A stretch of 64,000 bases of DNA from Dugong dugon (Eukaryota > Chordata > Mammalia > Sirenia > Dugongidae), in the NCBI GenBank assembly GCA_030035585.1, contig CM057482.1:14123001-14187000 (forward strand), in the 5' to 3' direction. Shown one piece after another: positions 1 through 10,512 of the stretch (position 1 is its first letter; the number at the start of each line of letters is the position of its first letter). The translations under genes and the position numbers were made by a program. The notes beneath the pieces are model-generated. The model did no database searches and was not told where the DNA came from. It saw only the letters and a list, made by a program, of their open reading frames with translations.

Positions 1-220
1 CTGAGCAGGCGGTATATACTCCCTATCATGTACCCCTGAGCAGGCGGTGTATACTCCCTATCATGTACCCCTGAGCAGGCGGTGTATATTCCCTATCATG
101 TACCCCTGAGCAGGCAGTATGTAGTCCCTATCATGTACCCCTGAGCAGGTGGTATATACCGCCTATCATGTACCCCTGAGCAGGAGGTATATACTCCCTA
201 TCATATACCACTGAACAGGC
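1..220. repeat. 35-bp minisatellite, six units plus a partial
   Basis: Units begin with CTGAGCAGG at 1, 36, 71, 106, 141 and 176, and a degenerate start (CTGAACAGG) lies at 211, so the period is exactly 35. Units differ by a few substitutions, mostly in the middle GTATATACTCCC part. The array runs off the left edge of the window, so its full copy number is unknown. Confidence 0.95.
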
Positions 221-846
221 TCCAGCTGTAATCTCCACGCTGCCTGGGCTCTGATAGCCCTGGTTGGTGGGAGCCCATGGCTTTCCCTGCTGTGGTGTTT
301 CCTCCTTTTATTATCCCCCGGGGTAGGGATAGTAGGTTTGAGGTGCCTGCCAGACTCATGGTTCTTACTTCAGTGAAGTTCAGTGAGACAAACAACACCC
401 ACCTTCTTCCTGTCTGAGGACATCAGGAGGCAATTCCTTCTGTTTTCTGATTGAATGTTCAATGGAAGCAAGCCTGTTTCCTGGACAAAGCGGGCTGCTT
501 ATAGGAATCTTGCAAACACACATTTGTTTCCCATGCTGGCCCATGTGTAATTTTATTTTCTAGGAGGGGAAGTGCAGTTTTGCAATCCCTTGCTTAGAAA
601 CAGCTGCCACGCTGGATTATCACTGTTTCCCCCGAGCAGGAAGGTGTTAAGGAGCCCCCTGCCCAATAGGGGGTATGTCAAGGGTCTGTTAGGATACAAG
701 GTGAGAGACATCGGTGGCCTGGGGTTGGGACGTACAACAGGGAGAGGGAGAAGGGGGCAGGGTGGCCGGTGTTAGCATGCAGACTTGTTTGGTGTATCTT
801 GTGCATCACTGAAATCCCAGGGCTAACACAGTGCTTGGCTCATATT
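221..846. other. Unique intronic sequence
   Basis: I see no recognisable repeat, gene or strong motif in this stretch. It directly follows the minisatellite, and the short open frames on both strands look like chance. Confidence 0.5.
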
Positions 847-1044
847 AAAACCAGTTGCTGTTGAGTCAGTTCTGACTCATCGGGACCCCATGTGTGTCAG
901 AGTACAGCCGTGCTCCGTGGGGTTTTCAATGGCTAATTTTTTGGAAGTAGATCGCCAGGCCTTTCTTCTGAGGCATCTCTGGGTGGACTCAAACCTCCAA
1001 CCTTTTGGTTAACAGCTGAAAGTTTGCATTGCCCAGGGGCTCCT
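847..1044 (-). repeat. AfroSINE, type B
   Basis: Read on the minus strand it has a tRNA-like head (complement of GGGGCTCCT at the right end), then the CCAGGCCT and GAGGCATCTCTGGGTGG body, and it ends at the left in the complement of AAAACCAGTTGC. It is moderately diverged and lacks a clear target-site duplication. Confidence 0.9.
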
Positions 1045-1462
1045 GACTTATACTAGGTGATTACTAAATAGTTTCTGGATGACTGAGTGGCTGCCAAAGG
1101 AATGAAAGAATGAATGAATGGGAGGGTATGAACAGATGAATGGAAGAGCTTGTAACATCCAAAGAATCATAATCTAGCAAGAAAAAGCCTGCTTGATAAT
1201 GCTCACCCAAGGCGTGACTAAAGAAGAGACTTCCTGGAGGATGAGCTGTGGGGACAGTGCAGGGTCATCTGGGAGTCTCCATTTCTTAGGCAGAGTTAGG
1301 GTGGCACAGGGACACTGGATCTGGAGAGGGAGGTCAGGCAGACAGAACCCGGGGAGAGCAGTGCAGCGCCCTAGAATCTGAAGGGCAGCTGACCTCCTTT
1401 GAAAGCTTATTCTAGAACATGTAACCCAGGAGATGCAGAGAGGAGCTGGGCTGGGGGGTCAG
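1045..1462. other. Unique sequence with a short GAAT-rich tract
   Basis: Mostly unrecognised sequence. A small GAATGAATGAAT tract lies near 1100-1122. The rest shows no repeat or gene I can name. Confidence 0.4.
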
Positions 1463-1668
1463 ACTGCCAGGGTCCAAATCCTACCCTTTCCACCCTCTCA
1501 CTGGGAGAACATGGATATGTTTTAAATCCCTCAGTTTCCTCATCTGTAAATGGGGCTAATAATGGTAGTTGCCCATAGAGATGTTGGGACCATTGACTAT
1601 ATTTTATGTAAGTAAAGTGCTTGGCATCGAGCCTGGCACATAGTAAGTCCTCAGTAACCATGAGCAGT
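1463..1668 (+). repeat. MIR SINE
   Basis: Carries the MIR core and flanks in order: CTCAGTTTCCTCATCTGTAAATGGGG near 1530, then GTAAAGTGCTTGGCA and GGCACATAGTAAGTCCTCAGT. It is an ancient mammal-wide element with typical high divergence. Confidence 0.85.
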
Positions 1669-2117
1669 CTCTCCCCAGTCTTTCTATTCTTCTATTCAGT
1701 TTAGTGACTCTGGATGCCCCTTCTCACAGCATGTATTCCAGGGCCTTGCCACCACCCAGAACATTCTAGGACCTTGAGAACAGCTTTCAGTACCAGTTTC
1801 GAAGGTTGCACAGGAAATCAGCATGGCGCTTTGTAGCCAAATATTTAGGAACGCAGACAGTCTTGCCCATCCTGAACGATGAAACTTGTGCCCGAGGGAC
1901 TTTGATTACGGCTAAGAAAATGAACTCTGCTCATGAAGGGCAATGATATTCTGGCACTGAGGATATCCCTAAGAATGCCCCCCAACTCCTTAGAGGGATT
2001 TCACACTAGGAGTTTAAAAATTATTATTATTTTTTTAAAAAGCAATTGCTCTCAACAGAGTAGCTAGAATAAGTGCATGCCCTCCCCGGCAGACCAGTCT
2101 GGAAAGGCCGGGATCCT
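1669..2117. other. Unique sequence
   Basis: No repeat family or gene recognised; a short AT-rich tract lies at about 2015-2040. Confidence 0.4.
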
Positions 2118-2510
2118 CTATATATGAGTCGGCCCTGACTCATGGCAGCCTTAGACCTTGTGTGACAGAGGAGATGTCACGCGGTCTGCAGCATCTTCAC
2201 GTTTACTGGTGAACAGTATTTGAGGCTGTTGTTGCGGCTGCTGTGTCAGTCCGTCTCGTTGAGGGTTTCCCTCATTTTTGCTGACCCTCTCCTTTACCAA
2301 GCATGATGCCCTTTTCTAGCAATTGGTCTTTCCTGATGTGTCCAAAGTAAGGGCGCCAAAGTCTCACCGTTCTTTCTTCGAAGGATCATTCTGGTTGCAT
2401 ATCTTTCCAGACTGATTTCCTCATTCTTCTGGTAGTCCACGGTATATTCAATATTCTTCACCAATACTACGATTAGAATGCATCCATTCTGTACATAAGT
2501 TGTGACTGAA
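2118..2510 (-). repeat. RTE (BovB-like) LINE, 3' fragment
   Basis: The plus strand carries the complement of the RTE 3' end: GTCAGTCCGTCTCGTTGAGG, CTGACCCTCTCCTTTACC and GGTAGTCCACGGTATATTCA appear in the same order as in the copies at 37.4 and 60.8 kb. This copy is more diverged, so probably older. It is 5'-truncated and non-coding. Confidence 0.8.
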
Positions 2511-2559
2511 AACAACAACCTCCACGCCTGTATAGATTCAGCCCAACTTCTTCATCCTA

Positions 2560-3225
2560 GCATTCCATCAATCAGAAAGTCTTCTGAGAACTGATGTAAA
2601 AGTAGGATTATAGGTACTTTTGTTCTGTATTTTTTATACTTTTCTACGTTTGCCTTTCTATAGTGTGCACTTATTACTTTGATGATTAGGAGAAAATTAA
2701 GCAAACTTTTAAAAAGCCTTAAAAAAAGAAATCTCCAAACCCCTAGTTCTCCAAACTGTTCTCGGTAGTGTGGCATAATCCAAAGTTGGATAAGCCATTA
2801 TCCAAGTCACATAAAGTAAAGTAGTATCACCCTTTTGGAGAGCAATTTGGCAACATGTACTGCAAGCCATAAAAATACCCATATCCCGTGACCTAGTAAT
2901 CCCACTTCTGGGAACTTGTCCAAAGGAAAATATCCAAACCCGGGGAACAGCTCTATGCATCAAGACGCTCATCACATCATTATTTATAATAACTAAAAAT
3001 TGGAAGCAAAATAAAGGCCTAACAATATGGGACTGGCTAAGTCAATTAGATAGCGTGCACTCAATGGGACATGCAGCAGCCGTTAAAAATTATAATACCA
3101 AGATGATATGGCAATGTGGAAAAATGCTCACGCTAAGTGATGAAGGCAGGAGGCGATGTCGTCTGTGCATCATGATTACAACTATGTGACAGTGGTTTAG
3201 AAAATACAGATGCTCTGAGAACTGG
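2560..3225 (+). repeat. Old L1 (L1M-type) 3' fragments
   Basis: Two adjacent sense pieces. 2600-2725 resembles an L1 3' end (TTTTTTATACTTTTCTACG then TTACTTTGATGATTAGGAG and an A-rich tail). 2750-3225 matches the end of ORF2 and the start of the 3' UTR (CAGCTCTATGCATCAAGACG, ATTATTTATAATAACTAAAA, GCAGCCGTTAAAAATTATAA). It may be one rearranged copy or two insertions. It is ancient and heavily decayed. Confidence 0.65.
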
Positions 3226-3475
3226 AAAGCCAGGGGAGAAGGAGGAGAGAAAAAGGGAGGACTGTGGAGGGCTCCTGGGCTTGTGGATGAGCAGCCGGGT
3301 GGGTGAAAGCCAGTTTACTGGGAGTCAAGGTGGCAGAGGAGGAGCTGACTGGGGTGGGAAAGAGGTGGGGAGAAGGACAGTAGTTCAGTTCTGGACACCT
3401 CAGGTCAAAGATGTCTGCGAGGATCCAAACGGATGGGTCTGAAGCTCAGAAAAAAGGGCTGGGCCTCAGTTTGTA

Positions 3476-3730
3476 CCGGTTGCCATGGAGCCAACTCCGA
3501 CTCATGGCAACCCTATGTGTGTCAAAGTAGAACTGTTCTCCGTAGAGGTTTCCTTGGTCTGTTTGTTTTGTTTTATTGTGGTGAAAATATTCCATAGGGT
3601 TTTCAATGGCTAATTTTTTGGAAGTAGATTGCCAGGCCTTTTTTCCAAGGTGCCTCTGGGTGGACTCGAAGCTCCAGCCTTTCGGTTAGCAGCCGAGCAC
3701 ATTAACCATCTTGCACCACGCAGGGACTCC
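3476..3730 (-). repeat. AfroSINE, type B, with a ~40-bp internal insertion
   Basis: Right end reads GCAGGGACTCC (complement of the head) and the left end GGTTGCCATGGAG. About 40 extra bases, T-rich (around 3550-3590), interrupt the body. It is flanked by CCTCAGTTTGTA at 3464-3475 and 3731-3742, an apparent 12-bp target-site duplication. Confidence 0.9.
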
Positions 3731-3742
3731 CCTCAGTTTGTA

Positions 3743-3961
3743 CCAGTTGCTGTGAAGAAGACCCCAACTCATGGCTACCCTATATGTGTCAGAGTAGAAC
3801 TGCGTTTCATAGGATTTTCAGTGACTGATTTTTCAGAAGTAAATCGCCAGGGCTTTCTTCCGAGGTGCCTCTGGATGGGCTCGAACGTCCAGCCTTTCAG
3901 TTAGCAGCCAAATATGTTAACCAGCTGAGTGTGTTAACTGTTTGCACCACCTAGGGACGCC
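3743..3961 (-). repeat. AfroSINE, type B, at the same target as its neighbour
   Basis: Flanked by CCTCAGTTTGTA at 3731-3742 and again at 3962-3973, so the 12-bp target sequence is present three times around two SINEs. The two SINEs differ from each other, which argues against a recent tandem duplication. Confidence 0.9.
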
Positions 3962-4040
3962 CCTCAGTTTGTAGATGGTGTTTAAATCCCTGAGTGTGGA
4001 TGACCTCAGATGAGAAGAGAGGCAGGACAGTGGATACACT

Positions 4041-4145
4041 GTTACAGTCACCTGGATGTCCCCTAGCCAGGTGAATCAGAACCTCTGGGGTGGGTCCAGC
4101 CATCAACACTTAATCAAAACTCTCCAGGTAATTCTGATGCCAGGG
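4041..4145 (+). repeat. MER5-like hAT remnant
   Basis: CAGTCACCTGGA, AATCAGAACCTCTGGGGTGG and CTCCAGGTAATTCTGATGCC match the MER5A/B layout. It is a short non-autonomous Charlie-group DNA element fragment. Confidence 0.6.
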
Positions 4146-4774
4146 GGCCGGTAGAGAGTGGAAAGAGGAGCAGGTAGCTGCGTTTAAGCCTTGAAGTTCT
4201 CCGACCCCTGAGACCCGTAAGGATGGGAGGAAGAGCTGTGGAGGGGGCTGAGAAGGTGTGGCCAAGGGAAGGTAATGGGTCAGGGAGGAGGGCGTGGTCA
4301 TCAAATGCTATTCAGAGGGCAGGCATGAAGGGGCCACGGCCTCAGGTTCTGGCAGTGTGGAGGTGTCCAGCTCCAGGGTCTGAGGAATCTAGAACTGTGC
4401 TGATAGTCCCCTCACTGCCCAGCCCGGAGCTACATGCAGGACTGCTTTCTGTTCCGCTGAACTGAATGGAGTAGTTGTTGGTCAGTCACTTTCCTTAAAG
4501 TAAACATTTTCCATACCCCAAATTCTGGCACGTGGTCTGACAAGATTTTTGAACTGCTTCTGGATGCAAGAGGCCATGTGGAAAACGCAGTTTAGATATA
4601 GAAGTGTTGGAATGATGAGGATGTTTCGCTAGCTCTTGGGTGCAGTGGGGCAGAATATTTGAAACTGGGACAGGCACAGAAAAATCTGGAACATAACTGA
4701 GGACAGAATTATGTTTTTTTCTCTAATGTCTCTAGTCAGCCTCTGGTGGCTGATAGAGTGTAAGCTTCTTTGTT
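4146..4774. other. Unique sequence
   Basis: GC-rich at 4150-4470 and AT-richer after that. No recognised repeat and no convincing coding potential. Confidence 0.4.
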
Positions 4775-4905
4775 TCTTTTTTTTAAATAGTGGTAAATAT
4801 ACAGGTAATAAACCATTTGCCATTTCAAAGGTCTTCACGTGTACAGTTCAGTGACATTAATTATGTTCATCATGGTGTTTAGCCGTCACCATTAACCATT
4901 CCCGT
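4775..4905 (-). repeat. L1 3' UTR fragment
   Basis: Complement of an L1 3' region: T-rich start, then GTGTACAGTTCAGTGACATT, CATGGTGTTTAGCCGTCACC. The same landmarks recur in the longer L1 at 13.7 kb. The T-rich left end is the reversed poly(A). Confidence 0.65.
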
Positions 4906-4939
4906 ATGTTTTCATCGAGGGTAAGTTTCTTAAGCACAG

Positions 4940-5030
4940 AGGGGCAGGCATGTAAAGTGTTTTCAGTATCACCTGGAACCACTGGCACAGGGCAGGGCAC
5001 TTAGTAGGTGCTCAGTCATCCTCCACTGAC
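4940..5030 (+). repeat. MIR/L2-like remnant
   Basis: GGCACAGGGCAGGGCACTTAGTAGGTGCTCAGTCATC resembles the 3' part shared by MIR and L2 elements. It is too short to choose between them. Confidence 0.4.
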
Positions 5031-5189
5031 ATGATTGATTTGGAGCCGGGAAGGGGTGAGCCCCTGAGCGGTGCCTTGGTGTCCCAAGCTGGAAAGCACC
5101 GCGAGAAGGAGGCTTCCCCAGCTGTCCTCAAGTCTCTCTCGGCCTTCTCCCTGGCTTGCCAGGATCGGGACAGATAGTGGGCATGTGAC

Positions 5190-5341
5190 TAGGCAAAGTG
5201 GCTAGCATCGGGCCTCAGCTGCTACCCAAGAGATCTGCAGTTCAAATTCACCAGCTGCTCTTTGGAAACCCTATGGGGCAGTTCTGCTCTGTCCTACAGG
5301 GTGTCTATCAGTCAGAAGCAACTTGATGGCAAAGGGTTTTG
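5190..5341 (+). repeat. AfroSINE, type A (diverged)
   Basis: CAGCTGCTACCCAAGAG, GCTCTTTGGAAACCCTATGG and GTCCTACAGGGTGTCTATCAGTCAG follow the sense consensus. The 45-base block between GGAAACC and the CAGCTGCTC box is absent. The head is eroded. Confidence 0.8.
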
Positions 5342-5396
5342 GAAGATCACCTTTCCTCTTCAAGGAGACTTCTTGTTTGGCACCTAAAATAGGGAG

Positions 5397-5599
5397 GGAG
5401 TCCCTGGATGGTACAGTTACCATGTTTGGCTGTTAACTGAAAGACTGAAGGTTTAAGTTCACCCAGAGGTGCCTTGGAAGAAAGGCCTCCAATCTACTTC
5501 TTAAAAATCAGCCATTGAAAACCCTATGAAGCACAGCTGTACTCTGGCACACATGGGGCCGCCACAAGTAGGAATCGACTCCGTGGCAACTGGTTGGTT
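5397..5599 (+). repeat. AfroSINE, type B
   Basis: Starts GGAGTCCCTGGATGG and runs through CACCCAGAGGTGCCTTGG and CCATTGAAAACCCTATG to CGTGGCAACTGGTTGG. Confidence 0.92.
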
Positions 5600-5779
5600 A
5601 AAATGGGGAGAAGAGTCCACAGAGCCCTCCATGAGTAGGGGTCTGTGAAGGCCAGGGTTCCTCAGGGACTTGGGAGCCGAGGACCACAGCTGTCTTGTCT
5701 CCTGGCTGCACTGGGAGGCCCAGCTCTGACACATGATAACTTCTGGGGCAAAGGGAAGAAAAGATGAGGTAGAAAGGAA

Positions 5780-5985
5780 GGGTACTTAAGTTATTGAGCA
5801 CCGATGGTGCTGGGCACTTTATATGCATCACCTCGTTTATTCTGTACAAGAGCCCAGTTAGGTTGATACTGTAATCATCTCAGCTTTACAGATGAGGATA
5901 ACTGAGGCCCAGAGAGGTTAGTGGACTTCCCCCAGGTCACACAGCTGACCTCAAAGCCCATGTTCTTCCCACTATATCATACTGG
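5780..5985 (-). repeat. MIR SINE (long form)
   Basis: Complement of the MIR core: TTTACAGATGAGGATAACTGAGG, AGAGAGGTTAGTGGACTTCC, AGGTCACACAGCTGACC, preceded by TGCTGGGCACTTTATATGCATCACCTCG. Confidence 0.85.
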
Positions 5986-6061
5986 GAGATGGGGAAGGGG
6001 AAAAGTGGGATGGAGTTATTTGGACATTGCCTAGCAGAATCAGGGGGTTGGGAAACAGACC

Positions 6062-6395
6062 CCTGTATTCATTTATTCAAAATCCAGCAGCCAACCATGG
6101 AGTGAGCACAGGAAGGGGATGTGATAAGGGAGGGGGGAAATATTAAAAACGTGCCTGATCCTTGAGGACTTAACCATCCAGTTGGAAAGAAGAGTCTAAA
6201 ACACAAGACAACTAAAACCAGGACAAGATATCACTGCATGCTCTATGGTAATGCGGTATAAGGAATTGGAGAAGAGAGCCCTGGGCAGGGAGGCAGTCAA
6301 GGAAGGCTTCCTGGAGAAGGTGACTCTTGTGCAGGGGTTGGATATAGTGAAGGATTTGTGTTTATGGCAAGACATGCTAGGGGTTTCTAAAGAGA
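6062..6395 (-). repeat. L2 LINE 3' fragment
   Basis: Complement of L2: ATTTATTCAAAATCC start, then CAGTCAAGGAAGGCTTCCTGGAGAAGGTGACTCTTG, the usual L2 phrase, with GGATATAGTGAAGGATTTG beyond it. It is old and diverged. Confidence 0.6.
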
Positions 6396-6895
6396 AGGGT
6401 GGGTGAGCAGGGCGTTTTTTAACGGGTGTCCTTGGGATCATCACCAGTGGGAGGGAGGGAGAGGAAGCAGGATTGAGCAGAGGGAGAAGCTGAGCTGCCA
6501 CAGGCCCCACAACAGCCTCGGCTGATCCTGCTGGGAGCTTTGGCACTAAAGTGACCCATCTGAGCTGTCCTGAGGTGGGTGGAGATGGCCAGGCCTCTAC
6601 ACTCCCTCTTCCACCAGCCATTGGATGTGGACCACCTCGGGAAGGGTGTGACCTTGGCTGAGATATCTCTCCACAGCTTCCCAGCAGCCAAGACGAGTCT
6701 TTTGTTGATGGGGCATCTGGGTGGCACTTCACAGTGTCCACTACAGAGGGATGCAGGTCTCAGAAGAACCCAGAGTACTCAGGAGTCTGCTAGCCGTGGG
6801 CTGAAATGGGACCTAAAGGAACATGGACAGTGGGGCAGGAAAATCATTCTGCAGCTGAGTTTGGGCCAGATCTTCACATTCTCCTTTATCCCATA
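6396..6895. other. Unique sequence
   Basis: No repeat recognised. Open frames of 100-180 codons on both strands here show no recognisable protein and no codon pattern that convinces me. Confidence 0.4.
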
Positions 6896-7092
6896 AACCC
6901 ATAGCCATCGAGTCAATCCCGACTCAGAGCGACCTTATAGGACAGAGTAGAATTGCCCCCATAGGGTTTCCAAGACTAATCTTTACAGAAGCAGACTGCC
7001 ACATCTTTCTCCCGTGGAGCAGCTGGTGCATTCAAACTGCTAACCTTTCAGTTGACAGCTGAGAGTTTAACCACTGTGCCACCAGGGATCCT
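6896..7092 (-). repeat. AfroSINE, type C (long form)
   Basis: Contains the block CTAATCTTTACAGAAGCAG followed by ACTGCCACATCTTTCTCCCG, which type A copies lack. Ends with the reversed head CCACCAGGGATCC. Confidence 0.93.
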
Positions 7093-7094
7093 TT

Positions 7095-7440
7095 ATTCTC
7101 CCTTATATTTATTCACTCACTTAGCCAGTATTTATTGAGTAGTTAATTTTTGTGCTGCTAGGTAAGCCAAAAACCAAACCCACTGCTGTTGAGTTGATTC
7201 CAACTCATAGCGACCCTGTAAGACAGAGTAGAACTGCCCTGTAGAGTTTCCAAGGCTGTAATCTTTACAAAAGCAGACTGCCACATCTTTCTCCCACAGA
7301 ACAGCTGGTGGGTTCAGCTTTGGGTTAGCAGCTGAGTGCTTTAACCACTGCAGCACGAGGGCTCCTATGTACTGCTAGGTATTGGGGATCTATTGGTGGA
7401 TAAAAACAGACACCATGGCTTACGGTAGTGAGGAGCAGAC
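7095..7440 (-). repeat. L2 LINE fragment interrupted by a SINE
   Basis: TTATTCACTCACTTAGCCAG and TATTTATTGAG at 7107-7140 and TACTGCTAGGTATTGGGG after 7367 are the two halves of one L2 3' end. The sequence TGCTGCTAGGTA / TACTGCTAGGTA flanks the SINE at 7168-7366 as its target-site duplication. Confidence 0.65.
7168..7366 (-). repeat. AfroSINE, type C, nested in L2
   Basis: Left tail AAAAACCAAACCCACTGCTG, body with TAATCTTTACAAAAGCAGAC, right end GAGGGCTCCT. Target-site duplication is approximately TGCTAGGTA on both sides. Confidence 0.93.
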
Positions 7441-7713
7441 GTTAATTAGATAATCACATATATCCAAAAAGAAGTATTTGAAAGGCCTTAGCCTACAGAA
7501 ATGTGCTATTTAAATAAGATTCTGTGTTTTAATTCCCCAAGGAGTCTCTAAAAAGAAATTTCAGACAAGTTTCCATTACGCTTTGGGAACTCAAAACATC
7601 TGGGGATATGGCATAGAAAAGCCCCAAGGCTAGCCCGGCAGACATTTCTTTTCTCTGCAAAGTATGGAAATTTGATCACAGCTCTGCAAGAGTCTGACAG
7701 CTCCTTCCTAAGA
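7379..7713. other. Unique sequence ending in a poly(A) tract
   Basis: L2 traces reach to about 7440. The rest is unrecognised, and an A17 tract at 7714-7732 leads into the next SINE. Confidence 0.4.
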
Positions 7714-7739
7714 CAAAAAAAAAAAAAAAACAAACAAAT

Positions 7740-7903
7740 GAAAAAACCCTCCATTGCTGTGGAATTGATTTCAACCCATAGCTACCCTAGAGAACAGAGT
7801 ATAACTGCCCCCATAGGGCTTCCAAGAAGCGGCTGGTGCATTTGAACTGCCCACTTTTTGGTTAGCAGCCACATCACGTAACCATTGTGCCACCTGCGCT
7901 CCC
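7740..7903 (-). repeat. AfroSINE, type A
   Basis: GGGCTTCCAAGAAGCGGCTGG joins the two body parts directly, so the 45-base block is absent. The head is reversed at the right (CCACCTGCGCTCCC). The left tail merges into an A-rich tract. Confidence 0.9.
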
Positions 7904-7937
7904 ACTCCTCCCTAGACACTAGTTTTTTGTACTTTGA

Positions 7938-8138
7938 GCCAGAAGGCCTGGGCTGAGACCTGGCTCCTCATTTACCTGTCAGGTTACCTTGGGCAGGTAA
8001 GTTTACCCCCTGAATCTCTGTGCCCTTGACTGTGAAGTGAGGTTACATGTTGTGAAAGTTAAATGGGATTTGGGCAGAGAGAAGCCTAGTAAGGTGCCTG
8101 GCGTAGTATCTGCTTGGTGAATGTTCATTTTATTCCTA
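7938..8138 (+). repeat. MIR SINE
   Basis: CAGGTTACCTTGGGCAGGTAAG, CCTGAATCTCTGTGCCC and GTAAGGTGCCTGGCGTAG follow the sense MIR order. Confidence 0.7.
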
Positions 8139-8517
8139 CCTTCCCCACCCCTCGCTTGTTTACAGGGTTGGTAAAAAGGCTCATTTGAGATAGCCTATCC
8201 AACCCATGGGTCCTCAGGCCCCCTTAGCCAATGGTTATAAGTGAAGTCTTATTAGGAAATGGTTCCTCATTTATTCGAAGCTATCAGAGCCAAGCTCCGA
8301 GCCTGCTGCCCACAAACCATTTGAAGGGGTGTACCCTTGTTACTGTTCCTACTAAAAAAAAAATGCTCCCTGTGATAAGCCCTCTGTCATGGGTGCCATC
8401 TTCCAGACTCCCAAAGCTGTAAACCCTACAGGAGTCAAATGATGCCTTGTTCCTCTGTTCTCTCAGCGCCACCGGAGTTACACTGTGTTCTCAGAAGAAA
8501 TGAGAGGAAAACCCTCT
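8139..8517. other. Unique sequence
   Basis: No repeat or gene recognised. A short A9 run lies at about 8354. Confidence 0.4.
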
Positions 8518-9010
8518 TCTGGTATCTGTTACTGCATAACAAACCTCCCCCAAACTTGGTGGTGTAAAACAATATCCATTTTATTTAGCTCATGGATTCT
8601 GTGGTCAGACTCTGTTCTACAACATATAGGGCCTCAGCTGGAAGGGGTCAAATAACTGGGGGTGATTCGAACAGCCGGAGCTGGGGGGCTAGAATTACCT
8701 GGAAGTTTCTTCAGGCACGTGTCTGGTGCCTAGACTCTGATGACTCGAAGGCTGGGCTCAGCTGGGTCTGTTGACCAGAGCATCTATACATGACATCTCT
8801 ATGTGGCTTGGGCTTCCTCACAGTATGGCGGCCTCAGAGTAGTTGGATTTCTTACTTGGCAGCTCAGGGCTCTGGGAGCAAGTACTCCAACAAACAAGAC
8901 AGAAGATGCACGACCTTTTGTGACTTAGCCTTAGAAGTCACATAGTGTCACTTCCATGCCCAGATTCAAGGGGGAGGAGAGATGGAACCCACCTCTAGAT
9001 GGGAGGAATA
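8518..9010 (-). repeat. MLT1-like MaLR solo LTR (fossil)
   Basis: The plus strand begins GTTACTGCATAACAAACC, then GTGTAAAACAATATCC and ATTTATTTAGCTCATGG, the reversed end of an old MLT1-type ERVL-MaLR LTR. It ends near CACCTCTAGATGGGAGG. No internal genes are attached. It is strongly diverged, so probably predates the placental radiation. The family assignment is from memory. Confidence 0.5.
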
Positions 9011-9035
9011 TCAAAGAATTTGCAGTTGCGTTTTA

Positions 9036-9183
9036 AAACCCAGTTGATTCTGACTCATAGTGACCCTATAGGACAGAGTAGAACTGCCCCATAGCGTTTC
9101 CAAGGAGCAGCAGGTAGATTCGAACTGTCTGTTGACCTTTTGGTTAACAGCCGAGCTCTTAACCACCGCGCCGCCAGGGCTCC
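9036..9183 (-). repeat. AfroSINE, type A
   Basis: CCCATAGCGTTTCCAAGGAGCAGCAGG shows the 45-base deletion. Right end CGCCGCCAGGGCTCC. The 3' end is slightly shortened. Confidence 0.92.
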
Positions 9184-9960
9184 ACCTGTCTCTAGGGCTA
9201 GCATTTTCTGTCTCTTGGGCCTAGGCAACCGAAACCAAACCTGGTGGCCTGACCATGGCCACTACAAGCCCAGAGCTGGGAAGACAGAGACAGTCTTCCT
9301 CTGTGCCGGGCTGGGCAGTGACCCGAGGGTGAAGTGATCAAGGAATGGCCTCCTATGGCTGGCTGCTGTGGCCAGACCTGAGGGGTGGTGGTTGCAGTTT
9401 CCAGGCCTTCTGGGAAAGGGCCAGCAAGGCAGTTCTCCCTCATGCTCTCCCATGCTCTGGTCCTCTGGAAGAGTGTGGCCTTAAGGACAACTCCCCTGGT
9501 TGGGCCAATCAGTGTCTGCAACCAGCTTGGCCAGCCCAGGAGCTCTGGCGGGGAGCTGGGCTGGTACAGTACAAAGCCTCTGGCCCCTGGCCACCTTCCT
9601 GGTACTGCTCTGTGTGTGAGCTGGGGGGTGTTTGGTTTTTTAAGAATTTTACTCTTTGTGCAGTGAGGGGATTTGGTGTGAGACCCATGGGTCAGGGAAC
9701 ACACTCTCCTCTTCCTGCCAGTCCCTCCTCTCCTAGGGAGGGAACTCCCCCTGGGAACTGGAATTCCTGACTCCTGAATGGTTGGAGCCTCGGGCTCTGT
9801 TCTCTGCCCCTCCCCTGCCAGACTCCAATGCTATTTCTCAGGCCTCCCACAGCTGGTTTCCTGGAGAGACAGGGGGCTCCAGGGGGGCACTTGAAATTCT
9901 TCATCATCATCATCATCATTCCCTCCCCCTGTGTCCACTGTTTCAGCCCTCCGTTTTTCC
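9184..9960. other. GC-rich unique sequence with a TCA microsatellite
   Basis: No transposon recognised. Overlapping open frames up to 168 codons on both strands reflect GC content and look non-coding. A (TCA)6 microsatellite lies at 9899-9919. Confidence 0.45.
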
Positions 9961-10340
9961 TTTTAACAAGTATTTACTAAAACTCCCACTCAGTGCCAGG
10001 GAGGGAAGGAAGAAGCGGGGAGAGAGAGAGAGAGTGAACTCAGACCTGTCCTTAAGGGGCAAAAACCAAATAGCGACCCTATAGGACAGAGTAGAACTGC
10101 CCCATAAGGTTTCCAAGGAGCGGCTGGTAGATTCAAATTGCTGACCTTTTGGTTAGTGGCTGTAGCTCTTAACCACTGCGCCACCTGGGCTCCATCCTTA
10201 AGGGGAAGCACCTCCACTGGGGGATCCCAGGAAGGGTTGTTGGAGGAGGCAGCATTTGAACAAGGCCTCCAGGGATGGCTGGGATTTGGACCCAGCAGAT
10301 GGTGAGGGAGAGGGAAGAGGAATTCCAGGGGCAGGAGCAG
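9961..10340 (-). repeat. L2 LINE remnant, interrupted by a SINE
   Basis: AACAAGTATTTACTAAAACTCCCACTCAGTGCC and, after the SINE, GGAGGAGGCAGCATTTGAACAAGGCCTCC follow reversed L2 order. An (AG)n tract is at 10018-10034. It is weak and old. Confidence 0.45.
10060..10194 (-). repeat. AfroSINE, type A, with clear target-site duplication
   Basis: Flanked by TCCTTAAGGGG at 10049-10059 and 10195-10205. The body has the 45-base deletion, and about 25 further bases next to the tail (the CGAGTCGATTCCGACTC part) are missing, so AAAAACCAAA runs straight into TAGCGACCC. Confidence 0.95.
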
Positions 10341-10512
10341 CAGGAGCTTGGGGCCTGGTAAGGATCAGCTAGCGCAATTGCCTGGTGGGCATATTTGCTG
10401 TCAAGAAATTTCTCTCCATCCCCCAGTGTTCCCTCTTTGAGACTTCTCGGGCAGAGGGGAGGAGGATCTGATGAACTGAGTCCCGCTGTTACAAGCTGTC
10501 TTACTTCTCCCC

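Noticed and set aside
6196-6896. Overlapping open frames of 100-181 codons on both strands as possible genes
   Set aside because: They overlap each other on opposite strands, partly lie in L2 sequence, lack known domains and lack splice or promoter context.
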